The notes beneath the pieces are model-generated. The model was not told the DNA's origin and ran no database searches. It worked only from the letters and a program-made list of their open reading frames with translations. Positions 36,415 through 47,854 of a DNA stretch of 64,000 bases are shown here, piece by piece (position 1 is the stretch's first letter; each line of letters opens with the position of its first letter). The stretch is taken from positions 28,177,676-28,241,675 of the forward strand of contig NC_135550.1 of the NCBI RefSeq assembly GCF_964340395.1. The letters are read 5' to 3'. The translations under genes and the position numbers were made by a program. This DNA comes from Glandiceps talaboti (lineage: Eukaryota; Hemichordata; Enteropneusta; Spengelidae).

Positions 36415-38570
36415 ACCAATGCTTCTGGGAGTATGAAAAGAGAGAATGTAAAACAACATTCAATATTCAAGTAGGATGGAGAGATGTATGTTTTACATGG
36501 CATCTTCATGGCAAGCACGTAACATACAATAATGATGCTGGTGCCACATGTCTAGGAGTAACATCAAGTCTAACCAGATGTCAGACATGTGGCCAAATGA
36601 AACAGGTATTAATCATAAGCTTTCATATTTATAAACCAGACACATACAGCTGACTGGTTGATGACAAACATGTAAAAACATTTTCATATCCACTGCAATA
36701 TAAAATCAAACAATACAAAGACTGAATTGACCATAAAAGTTGGGTAACTGATACAAAAGTCTTCAAGCATATTATGCATAAAACTAAGCTAACAGCAATT
36801 TTTTATCAGACTTGCCATTTCATCAGAGATTTTTTCCAAGATTATAACATTTTAGATTTCAATGGATCCTGAACATAAATGAATTATATATTCAACATAA
36901 ATGAATTCTATATATAAAGGTACTGTTATTGAAAAGTTTTCATTCAGATTTTTTGAACACTTCAAACAAAGTAATACATTTACAGATCTTTTGTAAGATT
37001 TAACAGACCCCATTGATGTGTGAACGCCAGTATGGTGGTATACTTGGAGTATATGCACTCATGCTTGTGGTGTTCACTGCAGCCATATTCTCAAGAGTGA
37101 AGAGAGTAAAAGTGCAGCAGAAAACACCATGAGCACGAGTGAAAATACCCAAGGTACCAATCACACTGTCAACAACATATCATGGGGTTCTGTTGTTATA
37201 GCAAATGTTAATCCAAATGAACAAGAATTTGTGAAAAATATGTGTCAGATTCCATGTATATTGAACAACTATCAACTCATTTGCATATATATATGAATTT
37301 AATGTTTTTTGATATTGCACTGCAAGGCAACTGCCTTATCGTGTACAGAAGCTCTATGTGCCCCAATTTTGTTCAAATACTCCATTTTCTGCATCATGAT
37401 ATGTCAATATGTGGTCAAATCGTACTTGCAATTTTTGCAGTGTTCCATTGCCATTAATCACCCGTCATCACTTTTGATATGATGTCTGAATAGCTGGACA
37501 TCATTGAACAAAAGGTTGTCAATGGTTTTGATAGCAGAACTGAATATTTTGTTTTCAGAAGTTAAATATATACATGGAATGATGTATACAAAAAAAACTT
37601 TTAATAAGCATGGATATAAGCGCATACAAAGGGAACTACAACCGTGCAATTCAGGTCTGTCTATAATCATGAAAAAGGAAGCCTGGGTTGTTTTTTTCAC
37701 TTTTTCGTAAGATAAACTGATTGCTTTTCTAAAAATGAAAAGAATGATAAATTTTTAGCAGAATGACTTTGTAGCTTTTGGAACACCTTTCCCCCATCAT
37801 TGAACAAAACCCTAGGAATTGTGCATATTGTGTCTAATTAAAAAATACAAGATTCAATTACACAAAATGGATGTAATATGTTACGAAACAAATTGTTGAA
37901 TGGTCTTCATTCAGCAACATCATAAGTTTCCTTCAAGACAGTTGCCCCAACACAGTCTGTTACTTGCTGTTTCACCCTCAAGGGGAAAACTCTATTGGAA
38001 GTGAAACAGTCCCTCAAGAAAACCGAACAGTGAAGTTACCCCCATCAACCCCAACCCCCATCCCACCAGTAAACATAATTACCTAAGTGGTATTCATTGT
38101 GATATCACAATTCTTATATCTTTGATTCTGATATTGAAACCTGTTGACTATTTGTAACATTATTTAACATAATTGGCTGATAGCAAATAATATCAGCTTC
38201 AGTCATTTTACTGTCTCTTCTACACATTTCAGAGCTGTCAAATGACTCATTCAATCAAGAAAGGTTGTTTGGACACTAATGACAATATATAATTGCACGT
38301 ATGGTACATCTTGCAGAGACTTATATACGCAATCCATTTAGCACTACTTAGCGATATACACTAGTATTAGTAAGTCTTAAGTTGTACTATAATTAAATTC
38401 ATCTTGAAGACATCCTCTACAAAGTATATTTCATAGAATTCAATATATGCACTTATATTGTACCTCATATATCTATGTTTTCTCATCTTTCTATTATATA
38501 AAGCATACATGCAAAATAACTACAAAATGGTTGCATATATTCTGCAAATATTTGATCAGACTTTCATATG
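36415..38570. other. unassigned stretch with two exon-like segments
   Basis: 37472-37660 is listed separately. A second minus-strand segment 36984-37089 has a superb acceptor (a 30-nt pyrimidine tract ending CACTCTTGAG) but a poor donor (TCT|GTAAATG), and it is open in two frames. A small direct duplication (CATAAATGAATT twice) lies at 36876-36910. The rest is plain. Confidence 0.45.
37472..37660 (-). CDS. candidate internal exon, unidentified protein
   Basis: Minus-strand segment with a strong acceptor (CTTTTTCATGATTATAG) and 62 open codons after two leading bases. It starts RPELHGCSSLCMRLYP and continues with a hydrophobic run and then IFSSAIKTIDNLLFNDVQLF. The donor AAAA|GTGATG is mediocre; an alternative GACGG|GTGATT ten bases further on gives another phase. 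At 189 nt it is one of the longest acceptor-to-donor frames here. No domain is recognised; leucine-rich helical content is all that can be said. Confidence 0.18.
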
Positions 38571-38574
38571 CTAT

Positions 38575-38712
38575 AATGTATAAGTATCCAACCTTTGTAC
38601 CAAATTTCAATGAAATTAGCATGCTGCTCCCTTTTACAGATGGAAAAATGCACAGAAGCACACAAAACACATTTTGTAGTCCATCTGGATAATGCAGTGC
38701 CCATAAGGGCTT
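38575..38712 (+). repeat. interspersed repeat family A, copy 6 (3' end only)
   Basis: It carries CCAACCTTTGTACCAAATTT followed by a CAATGAAATTAGC word and, after a shortened spacer, GCAGTGCCCATAAGGGC. This corresponds to the 3' third of family A. The minus ORF 38494-38781 overlaps it and is not a gene call. Confidence 0.6.
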
Positions 38713-38714
38713 TG

Positions 38715-41545
38715 AAAATACAACATAGCTATAAGTATATTCATTTTCTAACACTTTAACTTGAAAATTCCCCACTATCATGACGGTTTTCAGCTATTCT
38801 TTTTTCCACTAAAGACTGTGACATTAAGCTGACAACATCACATAGCCAATGAGGCCATGTGCCACACATGAGTAGAATACTAACTCCTCAAATGCATACA
38901 TACATAAATGTCTGGATATCGAGAAGGCAATCAATGTATTTTCATTCTGTGTTCACATGCTGAGATTCAGACAAAAACAGCAACCAGGCACAGCTGCCGT
39001 ACTGATATGTGTTTGACTTAAGCTTCACTATCCATGCTATCTGTCACTGTTCCTTGTCCTTTGGTAGGTGTGGACATATGTGCATATTAATTCACCATCT
39101 TCTCAGTGGTGAGGTCAAAGAAAGGAATGAAATAACATACAAGGGTATTATATCCCACAGATGAGACAAACCATTTCAAACCATATAAACCACTAAAAAT
39201 ACATTTCTATAAATATCAGGAAAAACATGACACACTAATTCTTCGCGTAGGTCCTCATTTTTTCCTAGAAAATACACCCTTTAATACAACGATTATCCTT
39301 CTAAAAACAAAGTACAAATGTGAGACAATTTTAACAGCAAAATGTTGTCTTTGCAGAATGAAATATGAGCAAAATGTTGTCTTTGAAGGATAAAATATGT
39401 GCATGGTAATATACAAATAAACTGAAGATAACTGGTACTGGGTCTATATGTTTAGGAGTCTAATTAAATTTTCATGGTATTATTCAACACCCAAGTCATA
39501 TCTCCTGGGACCAAGAAGAAATTAAAAAGTTCCATAATTTATACACCTAAATTACATTTGAATACTACTACTTTACTTTTCACAGTTTGTGATTATCAAC
39601 TTTCACTTGGGGAATAAGAGACTGTCACATATCACCTAGAAACATATCCATTTCCAAAGATTAATTGACAGATTTCCAATTCATATGCATAAACATTCAC
39701 CTCTTTAGATCTAAATTGCATTCTTTAAATGTACCTCGTTAACAGGATTAACTATAAAAAGATGGATCAATAAATAAGTAGATAGATCATGAAAGCTGAA
39801 GATGTTCAATTATCTGTAATACACCTAGGACCTATTCAAAAAGTTCTACAGGTCAATGTGAAGGTTGTTATTTTATGTGACTGGCAACTGATCTCTCAAA
39901 CTTTATAGCAAGATTTCACCGTTTGCATCTGTTTTTTGTCTGTCTGTCTCATTGAGGCATACAATACACATACTTAAAGTTCTTAAGTACTTCTTGGACA
40001 CTGCACAACATACTTGTTTTTAAGATTTTAATCCCTGTGCTTCATTACTTTCCCCAAGAAATTCTTTTTGCTGGGATAATTGAGACAGTAAAAGGGTTAC
40101 CAAATTACAGATGACAGCAACATTAGGTTGTAAAGTATCTGCAGCTGTTACATACTCATAGTTGTCTCCTAAAGAAAATGTATTGGTATGCTTACCCAAG
40201 CATATATCAAATAGCAAAAACAGCATTTGGAAGCGCTACATAATTCAGTATAAGTTAATTATTTGATATCTTATCTAATTCAGTCATGAGCATTTGATAA
40301 GTAGTATGAAAGATATAATGCCCATCAATATCACAAATTTTGTTTACAAGCAGCAAGAGTGGACTTAAGATTGCAGACTTTTCCATTTCTAGCTATGTTT
40401 TATTTTACAATTCTTTTCTTAATTAGCAATTTTATACGTCATTTGTGCCCTTTCTTCTTTGGACATTTTATTGGTGGTTTTTTCTTTGTTTTTGTAGCTG
40501 TTGTATTTTTTTTCATTTTTAGTTTTTAGTTTTTAGTTTGTTGTACAATGTGCTGAGACATAGTGTACCACATTTCTTTTAATAACAATAATACTTAATT
40601 ACTAAAAAACAGCAGGCAAAGACAGCAAAAAGTTCTTTTTAAGGAGCGTTAAGGAGGTATTAAAATCTGCAACTTTTGTTTATGTGCATTGTAATTCATG
40701 GCAAAGGGTGAATCTGTGAACAAATCTAAAATAATTTCAAACAATAACATAAGACAGCCATGTTTGGCATGTTTTAGGTAGAAACTTTTAAATACTGACG
40801 TCAATAAATTTATTGCACAACGGATTTTAAGAGAAGCTACCATATCTACATGCTTCTTTATGACAAGTTACTACATCCATCTATACAAGTGGATCAGTTA
40901 CAGCCAAAGTAAATTTACTACTGCTCTGAATCAATAAAAATTCAAAATTTGGAAAATATATAGTCTACAAATAATCAGATACAGATTTAGCAAATGCATC
41001 ACATCTGCCAGGTTAAAAATTGTGGCAGAAAACTGATTACATGCACGACAAGGAAATAAACTGAAATTCATGTATATTATACATATATTTTTTCAATATT
41101 GATGAAATCTGTTACTGGCACTAAACTTTCAAGTATTTTTGTCAGCTATCAAATTCAATGGAAATAATAATTGAAGTGTTAAAGATTAAAATATTCCATG
41201 CCATTGAAAGAGTAAAGGAGGCTTTGACACATATACTTTTCATATCTCTACCCAAATGGTGATATATATACATGAATGCTGGGTACTTTAGTATGTTAAT
41301 AAGCTATGCATGCAGAATCATGATGAACATCATGTTTCTTTTTAGTGCCTCATCCATGAGAGATGCATACATGTATAACATTTGTACTATAATGACATTC
41401 TTACAATATCAAACATTTATTTTTCCTTATAAATTTTGAATGTATTAACTTCTTTGATTTACTATAAATATATTGAAGTGGTAGTTTTCTGTAAGTGTAC
41501 AGCTACATAAAATATGCATTCATCATAGGACTGCATAAAATAATT
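38715..41545. other. unassigned stretch with exon-like segments
   Basis: Besides 40049-40168 (listed), minus segments 40196-40235 (donor GG|GTAAGC, phase-compatible with 40049-40168) and a long minus ORF 40649-40855 are present. The ORF reads as hydrophobic helices and stops at 40649. AATAAA words on the minus strand follow near 40454 and 40396, so it could equally be read as a terminal exon. Nothing else is supported. Confidence 0.45.
40049..40168 (-). CDS. candidate internal exon, unidentified protein
   Basis: Minus-strand 120-nt segment with an excellent acceptor (ACATTTTCTTTAG), two leading bases and 39 open codons starting DNYEYVTAADTLQPNVAV. The donor AAA|GTAATG is mediocre; TTG|GTAACC is an earlier option. 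The frame upstream across the acceptor is also open, through 40196-40235 with its own strong donor, so both may be chance parts of one ORF (40020-40226). No motif is recognised. Confidence 0.18.
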
Positions 41546-41549
41546 GACA

Positions 41550-42650
41550 TGATTTAAAATTTAATAAATGATGAATTGACAGTTTTGATTTAATAAATGA
41601 TGAATTGACAGATATGATTTAATAAATGATGAATTGACAGATATGATTTAATAAATGATGAACTGACAGATATGATTTAATAAATGATGAATTGAAAGAT
41701 ATGATTTAATAAATGATGAATTGATATATATGATTTAATAAATGATGAATTGATAGATATGATTTAATAAATGATGAATTGATAGATATGATTTAATAAA
41801 CGATGAATTGACAGATATGATTTAATAAATGATGAACTGACAGATATGATTTAATAAATGATGAACTGACAGATATGATTTAATAAATGATGAATTGAAA
41901 GATTATTTAATAAATGATGAATTGATAGATATGATTTAATAAATGATGAATTGATAGATATGAATTAATAAATGATGAATTGACAGATATGATTTAATAA
42001 ATGATGAATTGATAGATATGAATTAATAAATGATGAATTGACAGATATGATTTAATAAATGATGAACTGACAGATATGATTTAATAAATGATGAATTGAA
42101 AGATATGATTTAATAAATGATGAATTGACAGATATGATTTAATAAATGATGAATTGACAGATGTGATTTAATAAAGATGTATTGATAGATATGATTTAAT
42201 AAAATATGAATTGGCAGATATGGTTTAATAAATGATGAATTGACAGATATGATTTAATAAATGATGAATTGATAGATATGATTTAATAAATGATGAATTG
42301 ACAGATATGATTTAATAAATGAATTGACATGATTTAATAAAGGATGAATTGACAGATATGATTTAATAAAGATGTATTGATAGATATGATTTAATAAAAT
42401 ATGAATTGGCAGATATGGTTTAATAAATGATGAATTGACAGATATGATTTAATAAAGATGTATTGACATATGATTTAATAAATGAATTGACATGATTTAA
42501 TAAAGGATGAATTGACAGATATGATTTAATAAAGATGTACTGAAAGATATGATTTAATAAAATATGAATTGATAGATATGATTTAATAAAGATGTATTGA
42601 TAGATATGATTTAATATTTATTTAATAATTTGATAATGATTTAATAAAAG
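41550..42650 (+). repeat. 29-bp tandem array, ~37 units, AATAAA in nearly every unit
   Basis: The consensus unit starts GATTTAATAAATGATGAATT and ends GACAGATAT, a period of 29 bp (first clear unit starts near 41587). Variants exchange GACAG with GATAG or GAAAG, and AATTG with AACTG. From about 42165 rightwards shortened variants (AAAGATGTATTG, AAAATATGAATTGG) appear and the array decays. All frames are interrupted. The plus strand carries a canonical polyadenylation hexamer in nearly every unit; the minus strand does not. Confidence 0.95.
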
Positions 42651-42654
42651 ATTT

Positions 42655-44458
42655 TTTAAACAAGTTCTAAAAAATCAGCCAGCGAGGCAGTTTACAGTAG
42701 CCAGTTGTTTTTGCCAGCTACTAGCTCTTATCTACATCCCCTGATATTGCAAGAACTGTAACAATATTTCTTGTGTCTGTCTATGTCAAAATGTCATATG
42801 ATAAGAAAATGGAAATGTGGAATGTTATGTGTGGGATAGACTATTTAAAAAATGGACATTGGTACTGTATTATTTCAACTCAGCCCGCCATAGCCATTCA
42901 AGTATTTGTCTTCATTTGCACTTATCACCCTAACTTTAATAGACCAATAGAGGTAGAGAGCTATTATTTTAACATCTTAATAGGATCAGTCTCCTGGTCT
43001 GGATCTCATGGATAAACTTGTTCCTTTGAATGTCATGGTCATCAGTTTCAAACTTTCTGTGAGCACAATTTACATTTCTTCAAAATTAATGTCAATATTC
43101 ACACCATTTCATTCCATACTTTGCACAATATTCACACCATTTCATTCCATACTTTGCACCCTCATAGAATACTTATACAAATCATTTGATTTAATTAATT
43201 TATGAATATTCTTTTTCCTGATTGACGAGATTTTATTCCAATATGTCCTGTTGTTATTTTCAAATACAATGTGCAATTGATAGAGAAAGCCATAAGGTCA
43301 TATTTGGTGTAGAAGTAGTCCAACATTTTAACCATTTTTGACACAATTGTTACATACATATAAATAATAAAAAGTGAATTTCACATGACAACATGAACAA
43401 AATAAAACATTGCTATACATCACTGAGGAAATGTTTATTGATTCAAATACCAGTTTGCTTTTATTGGGCATTGAATTCCAATGGACATGGGAAGCCATTG
43501 ATAAAACAGTGCATACATCATACGTTAGGGAAATTACATATGCACTGACAACAAACAAACTGGATTATTAAGACTGTAATTTGAAACATTCAATCAATTT
43601 TTCATTGCTATGGAAACCAAACTTACAATTACGTCAAATATTACGGGTAGTGTTTTTTTAAAGATTGTACAATATAAATCAAACTTACATTCAAGATTTA
43701 GTGTGAACGATCAATATCTTAATAGGGACATAAAGCCAAGAGCTTGAAACAATACAGATTTTGAAATGAAACATTCATAATTATATAGATGATAATATAT
43801 GGAATTATATTTTATTGTTAGGCAGCAAGGTAATAAGTTGGACTGCCCACATGGAATTTACTTGCTAATCATTATAACTAACTCCATACGGAATATGATA
43901 GCTCAGATATTTTGTATTTCATATGTTAAACATGAAAATGAGAAATGTCAAAGTTATTTTGTTAATAACAATACCTACAATATATATGACGTCTTCATTC
44001 AAAAAAATTATACAAACAGCCATGAATTCATCAGCATTGCCTCAATTGTTATAAAAGAGCAGCCCCCTTTTTATTGAAAACCTTGTAAGTGACAACTGCC
44101 ACACACACAATCCAACTAATCAGCATTTCAAATCACTCTATCCTTTCACACTGAACAGAATTTGCCAACAACAATGAGCAACACTGACATTTTTTCCCAT
44201 TTTTGTGAATGGCACAAATAGAAATAATCTATTTTCCTAACACCATCGACAGTTAAACTAGAATAAAAATCCTGCATGACATAGAATGATGACGTCCAAA
44301 CCAGTCAACCTTACATATATTAAGGTGATAAAATACATGCAAAACAGATATTGCTGTACACCACATATGTCTGTGTTGCATAGATCTTATCAATTGATAT
44401 CACAAGAAAAGTACATAATGTATCGCTTGCGTGTAGCACAACCTACAATCCATAAAAA
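42655..44458. other. unassigned stretch between the two large arrays
   Basis: Holds a 33-bp direct duplication at 43093-43158 (unit starts CAATATTCACACCATTTC) and the exon-like segment 43451-43544 (listed). The plus ORF 42773-43015 (80 codons) has no recognisable motif. The rest is plain. Confidence 0.5.
43451..43544 (-). CDS. candidate internal exon, unidentified protein
   Basis: Minus-strand 94-nt segment with a strong acceptor (TTTGTTTGTTGTCAG), one leading base and 31 open codons starting AYVISLTYDVCTVL and ending NKSKL. The donor is CTG|GTATTT. It is phase-compatible with 47486-47511 upstream. No family is recognised. The frame stays open downstream of the donor, so the 3' edge is weak. 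Confidence 0.15.
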
Positions 44459-44461
44459 CAA

Positions 44462-46836
44462 CCTGATAGGTGGGCTTATTGTGGGTCATTCCTAGTGTGT
44501 TTCACAGCCTGAATGGTGGGCTTATTGTGGGTCATTCCTAGTGTGTTTCACCACCTGAATGGTGGGCTTATTGTGGGTCATTCCTAGTGTGTTTCACAAC
44601 CTGATTGGTGGGCTTATTGTGGGTCATTCCTAGTGTGTTTCACCACCTGAATGGTGGGCTTATTGTGGGTCATTCCTAGTGTGTTTCACCACCTGAATGG
44701 TGGGCTTATTGTGGGTCATTCCTAGTGTGTTTCACAGCCTGATTGGTGGGCTTATTGTGGGTCATTCCTAGTGTGTTTCACAACCTGATTGGTGGGCTTA
44801 TTGTGGGTCATTCCTAGTGTGTTTCACAACCTGATTGGTGGGCTTATTGTGGGTCATTCCTAGTGTGTTTCACAGCCTGAATGGTGGGCTTATTGTGGGT
44901 CATTCCTAGTGTGTTTCACCACCTGAATGGTGGGCTTATTGTGGGTCATTCCTAGTGTGTTTCACAACCTGATTGGTGGGCTTATTGTGGGTCATTCCTA
45001 GTGTGTTTCACCACCTGAATGGTGGGCTTATTGTGGGTCATTCCTAGTGTGTTTCACCACCTGAATGGTGGGCTTATTGTGGGTCATTCCTAGTGTGTTT
45101 CACAGCCTGATTGGTGGGCTTATTGTGGGTCATTCCTAGTGTGTTTCACCACCTGAATGGTGGGCTTATTGTGGGTCATTCCTAGTGTGTTTCACAGCCT
45201 GATTGGTGGGCTTATTGTGGGTCATTCCTAGTGTGTTTCACAGCCTGATTGGTGGGCTTATTGTGGGTCATTCCTAGTGTGTTTCACCACCTGAATGGTG
45301 GGCTTATTGTGGGTCATTCCTAGTGTGTTTCACCACCTGAATGGTGGGCTTATTGTGGGTCATTCCTAGTGTGTTTCACCACCTGAATGGTGGGCTTATT
45401 GTGGGTCATTCCTAGTGTGTTTCACAGCCTGATTGGTGGGCTTATTGTGGGTCATTCCTAGTGTGTTTCACCACCTGAATGGTGGGCTTATTGTGGGTCA
45501 TTCCTAGTGTGTTTCACCACCTGAATGGTGGGCTTATTGTGGGTCATTCCTAGTGTGTTTCACAGCCTGATTGGTGGGCTTATTGTGGGTCATTCCTAGT
45601 GTGTTTCACAGCCTGAATGGTGGGCTTATTGTGGGTCATTCCTAGTGTGTTTCACCACCTGAATGGTGGGCTTATTGTGGGTCATTCCTAGTGTGTTTCA
45701 CAACCTGATTGGTGGGCTTATTGTGGGTCATTCCTAGTGTGTTTCACCACCTGAATGGTGGGCTTATTGTGGGTCATTCCTAGTGTGTTTCACAACCTGA
45801 TTGGTGGGCTTATTGTGGGTCATTCCTAGTGTGTTTCACCACCTGATTGGTGGGCTTATTGTGGGTCATTCCTAGTGTGTTTCACCACCTGAATGGTGGG
45901 CTTATTGTGGGTCATTCCTAGTGTGTTTCACCACCTGATTGGTGGGCTTATTGTGGGTCATTCCTAGTGTGTTTCACCACCTGATTGGTGGGCTTATTGT
46001 GGGTCATTCCTAGTGTGTTTCACAACCTGATTGGTGGGCTTATTGTGGGTCATTCCTAGTGTGTTTCACCACCTGATTGGTGGGCTTATTGTGGGTCATT
46101 CCTAGTGTGTTTCACCACCTGAATGGTGGGCTTATTGTGGGTCATTCCTAGTGTGTTTCACCACCTGATTGGTGGGCTTATTGTGGGTCATTCCTAGTGT
46201 GTTTCACCACCTGATTGGTGGGCTTATTGTAGGTCATTCCTAGTGTGTTTCACCACCTGAATGGTGGGCTTATTGTGGGTCATTCCTAGTGTGTTTCACC
46301 ACCTGATTGGTGGGCTTATTGTGGGTCATTCCTAGTGTGTTTCACCACCTGATTGGTGGGCTTATTGTGGGTCATTCCTAGTGTGTTTCACCACCTGAAT
46401 GGTGGGCTTATTGTGGGTCATTCCTAGTGTGTTTCACAACCTGATTGGTGGGCTTATTGTGGGTCATTCCTAGTGTGTTTCACAACCTGATTGGTGGGCT
46501 TATTGTGGGTCATTCCTAGTGTGTTTCACAACCTGATTGGTGGGCTTACTGTGGGCCATTCCTAGTATGTTTCACCACCTGATTGGTGGGCTTATTGTGG
46601 GTCATTCCTAGTATGTTTCACAACCTGAATGGTGGCCGGCCTTACTGTGGGTCATTCCTAGTGTGTTTCACAACCTGATTGGTGGGCTTACTGTGGGTCA
46701 TTCTTAACATGCATCACAGCCTGTATTCTGCTACAAGTTTACAACAACCTGATTGGTGGGCTTACTGTGGGTTATTCCTAGCAAGTTTCACAGCCTGTAT
46801 TCTACCACAAGTTCGAAAACAACCTGATTGGTAGGC
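44462..46836 (+). repeat. 46-bp satellite array, ~50 units, highly homogeneous
   Basis: The unit reads GGTGGGCTTATTGTGGGTCA, TTCCTAGTGTGTTTCA, then C(AG/CA/AA)CCTGA(A/T). From 44465 to about 46540 nearly all variation is at two places: the trinucleotide CAG/CCA/CAA and the A/T before TGG. I read 48 successive units. After 46540 units become diverged (GGCTTACTG, a GGCCGGCC site at about 46635, GTATTCTGCTACAAG insertions) and end near 46836. The left edge is abrupt. There is no long ORF because 46 is not a multiple of three, and no CpG in the standard unit. Confidence 0.97.
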
Positions 46837-46839
46837 TAC

Positions 46840-47770
46840 AACTCACTCTTGGGGTTTCAACAACCTATTTTTGTTTTCCTGTCTGGCTTTTTCAGCAAAC
46901 CTTGACTGAGAGCACTCTGATGCATGTCCAGCTCATAAAGACACTAGCACACATAAAACTCCTCCTTCACTACAAAGAAATGTTCTTTTAATAAATAAAG
47001 TACACACTTCAGAGGCATCTTATTCTGATAGGGAGGGAGCTATTTTTAATGATTCGTTCATGATAAACTTTGAAAATAATATTAAGTAATTCCAACCTAG
47101 AATGCCATGATTGTATGGCTGTCTGTACACGCACAATTAAAGATGATACAAGTAAATCCATAATGAGAAGCTGGATATTAGATGACAAGTGAGGGTGTTA
47201 ATGTATGGCATGTCTTGCTTTCCCAATAGATTATTTGAATCCCTGATCTAATCATATATGCATGTGTCACTCTGTGATTTATGTTTCCACATATTGTAAT
47301 CCACCAAGGAATTTGTGTGCCATATCAAGTGTATCATTTTCATTCCAGTCTCCACTGAAATATCCATCATGTTTACAACTGATCAACAATCATGCAAAGT
47401 TAATCGCTCTGTTTACTTTTGGTCAGACTAAGCCATTTTTTTATTTCATGCCACCCTGGTCTGTTTTCCTTCTTTGTGACCTTACTATATAAGGTCATTC
47501 CTGATAGTAATCTTGAAAGAGTAATGATATGTTTACCAGAAGTCCATTCTATACAGGTTTGACTTACACTGTACATGGTTTCTGCATCATCAGTTCCAAT
47601 ATTCCCATACATTAACAACATCACTGACATTTTGTACAATTTCCACAGATAATTATCATTTCAATAATGTATTGTCATTATGCACACTGTCAGGTATTGT
47701 TTCCCCCAGTAGTAAATAATACTCATCCCTGTGTAATACATAGCTTCATACTTATTATTAACTTTTTAAA
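46840..47770. other. unassigned stretch with exon-like segments
   Basis: Minus-strand segments 47568-47623 (donor AGT|GTAAGT, 18 codons starting MLLMYGNIGTDD) and 47486-47511 (acceptor ACTCTTTCAAG, donor TATA|GTAAGG) lie inside the 79-codon minus ORF 47400-47639. The first has a poor acceptor tract. No family is recognised and no other feature is supported. Confidence 0.4.
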
Positions 47771-47776
47771 AAAAAA

Positions 47777-47850
47777 TCAGGAAAATATTGCAATGCTTTT
47801 AAAATTAGAGAAAATTTCTCTAATTTAAAAGCATTGCAATATTTTCTTGA
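47777..47850. repeat. 74-nt near-perfect hairpin
   Basis: The two ~36-nt arms are mirrored with one mismatch and one single-base bulge around the centre GAGAAAATTTCTC; the arm core is AAAATATTGCAATGCTTTTA. There is essentially no loop. It could be a MITE remnant, a templated snap-back insertion or a hairpin transcript source. A canonical pre-miRNA would have a larger loop and more mismatches. Confidence 0.8.
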
Positions 47851-47854
47851 ATTT

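Noticed and set aside
36149-36518. Two overlapping minus ORFs of 83 and 99 codons
   Set aside because: They lie mostly in interspersed family A copy 5, whose GGATGGACAGATGG tract creates the HPSVHPSI-like repeats.
37015-37137. Plus-strand frame with a transmembrane-like stretch (GVYALMLVVFTAAIF) ending in a stop
   Set aside because: The basic tail is the complement of a pyrimidine tract, two plus frames are open at once, and the upstream acceptor is weak. No transporter signature supports it.
44462-46836. CRISPR-like array
   Set aside because: Units are contiguous 46-bp tandem repeats without unique spacers, in a eukaryotic context.
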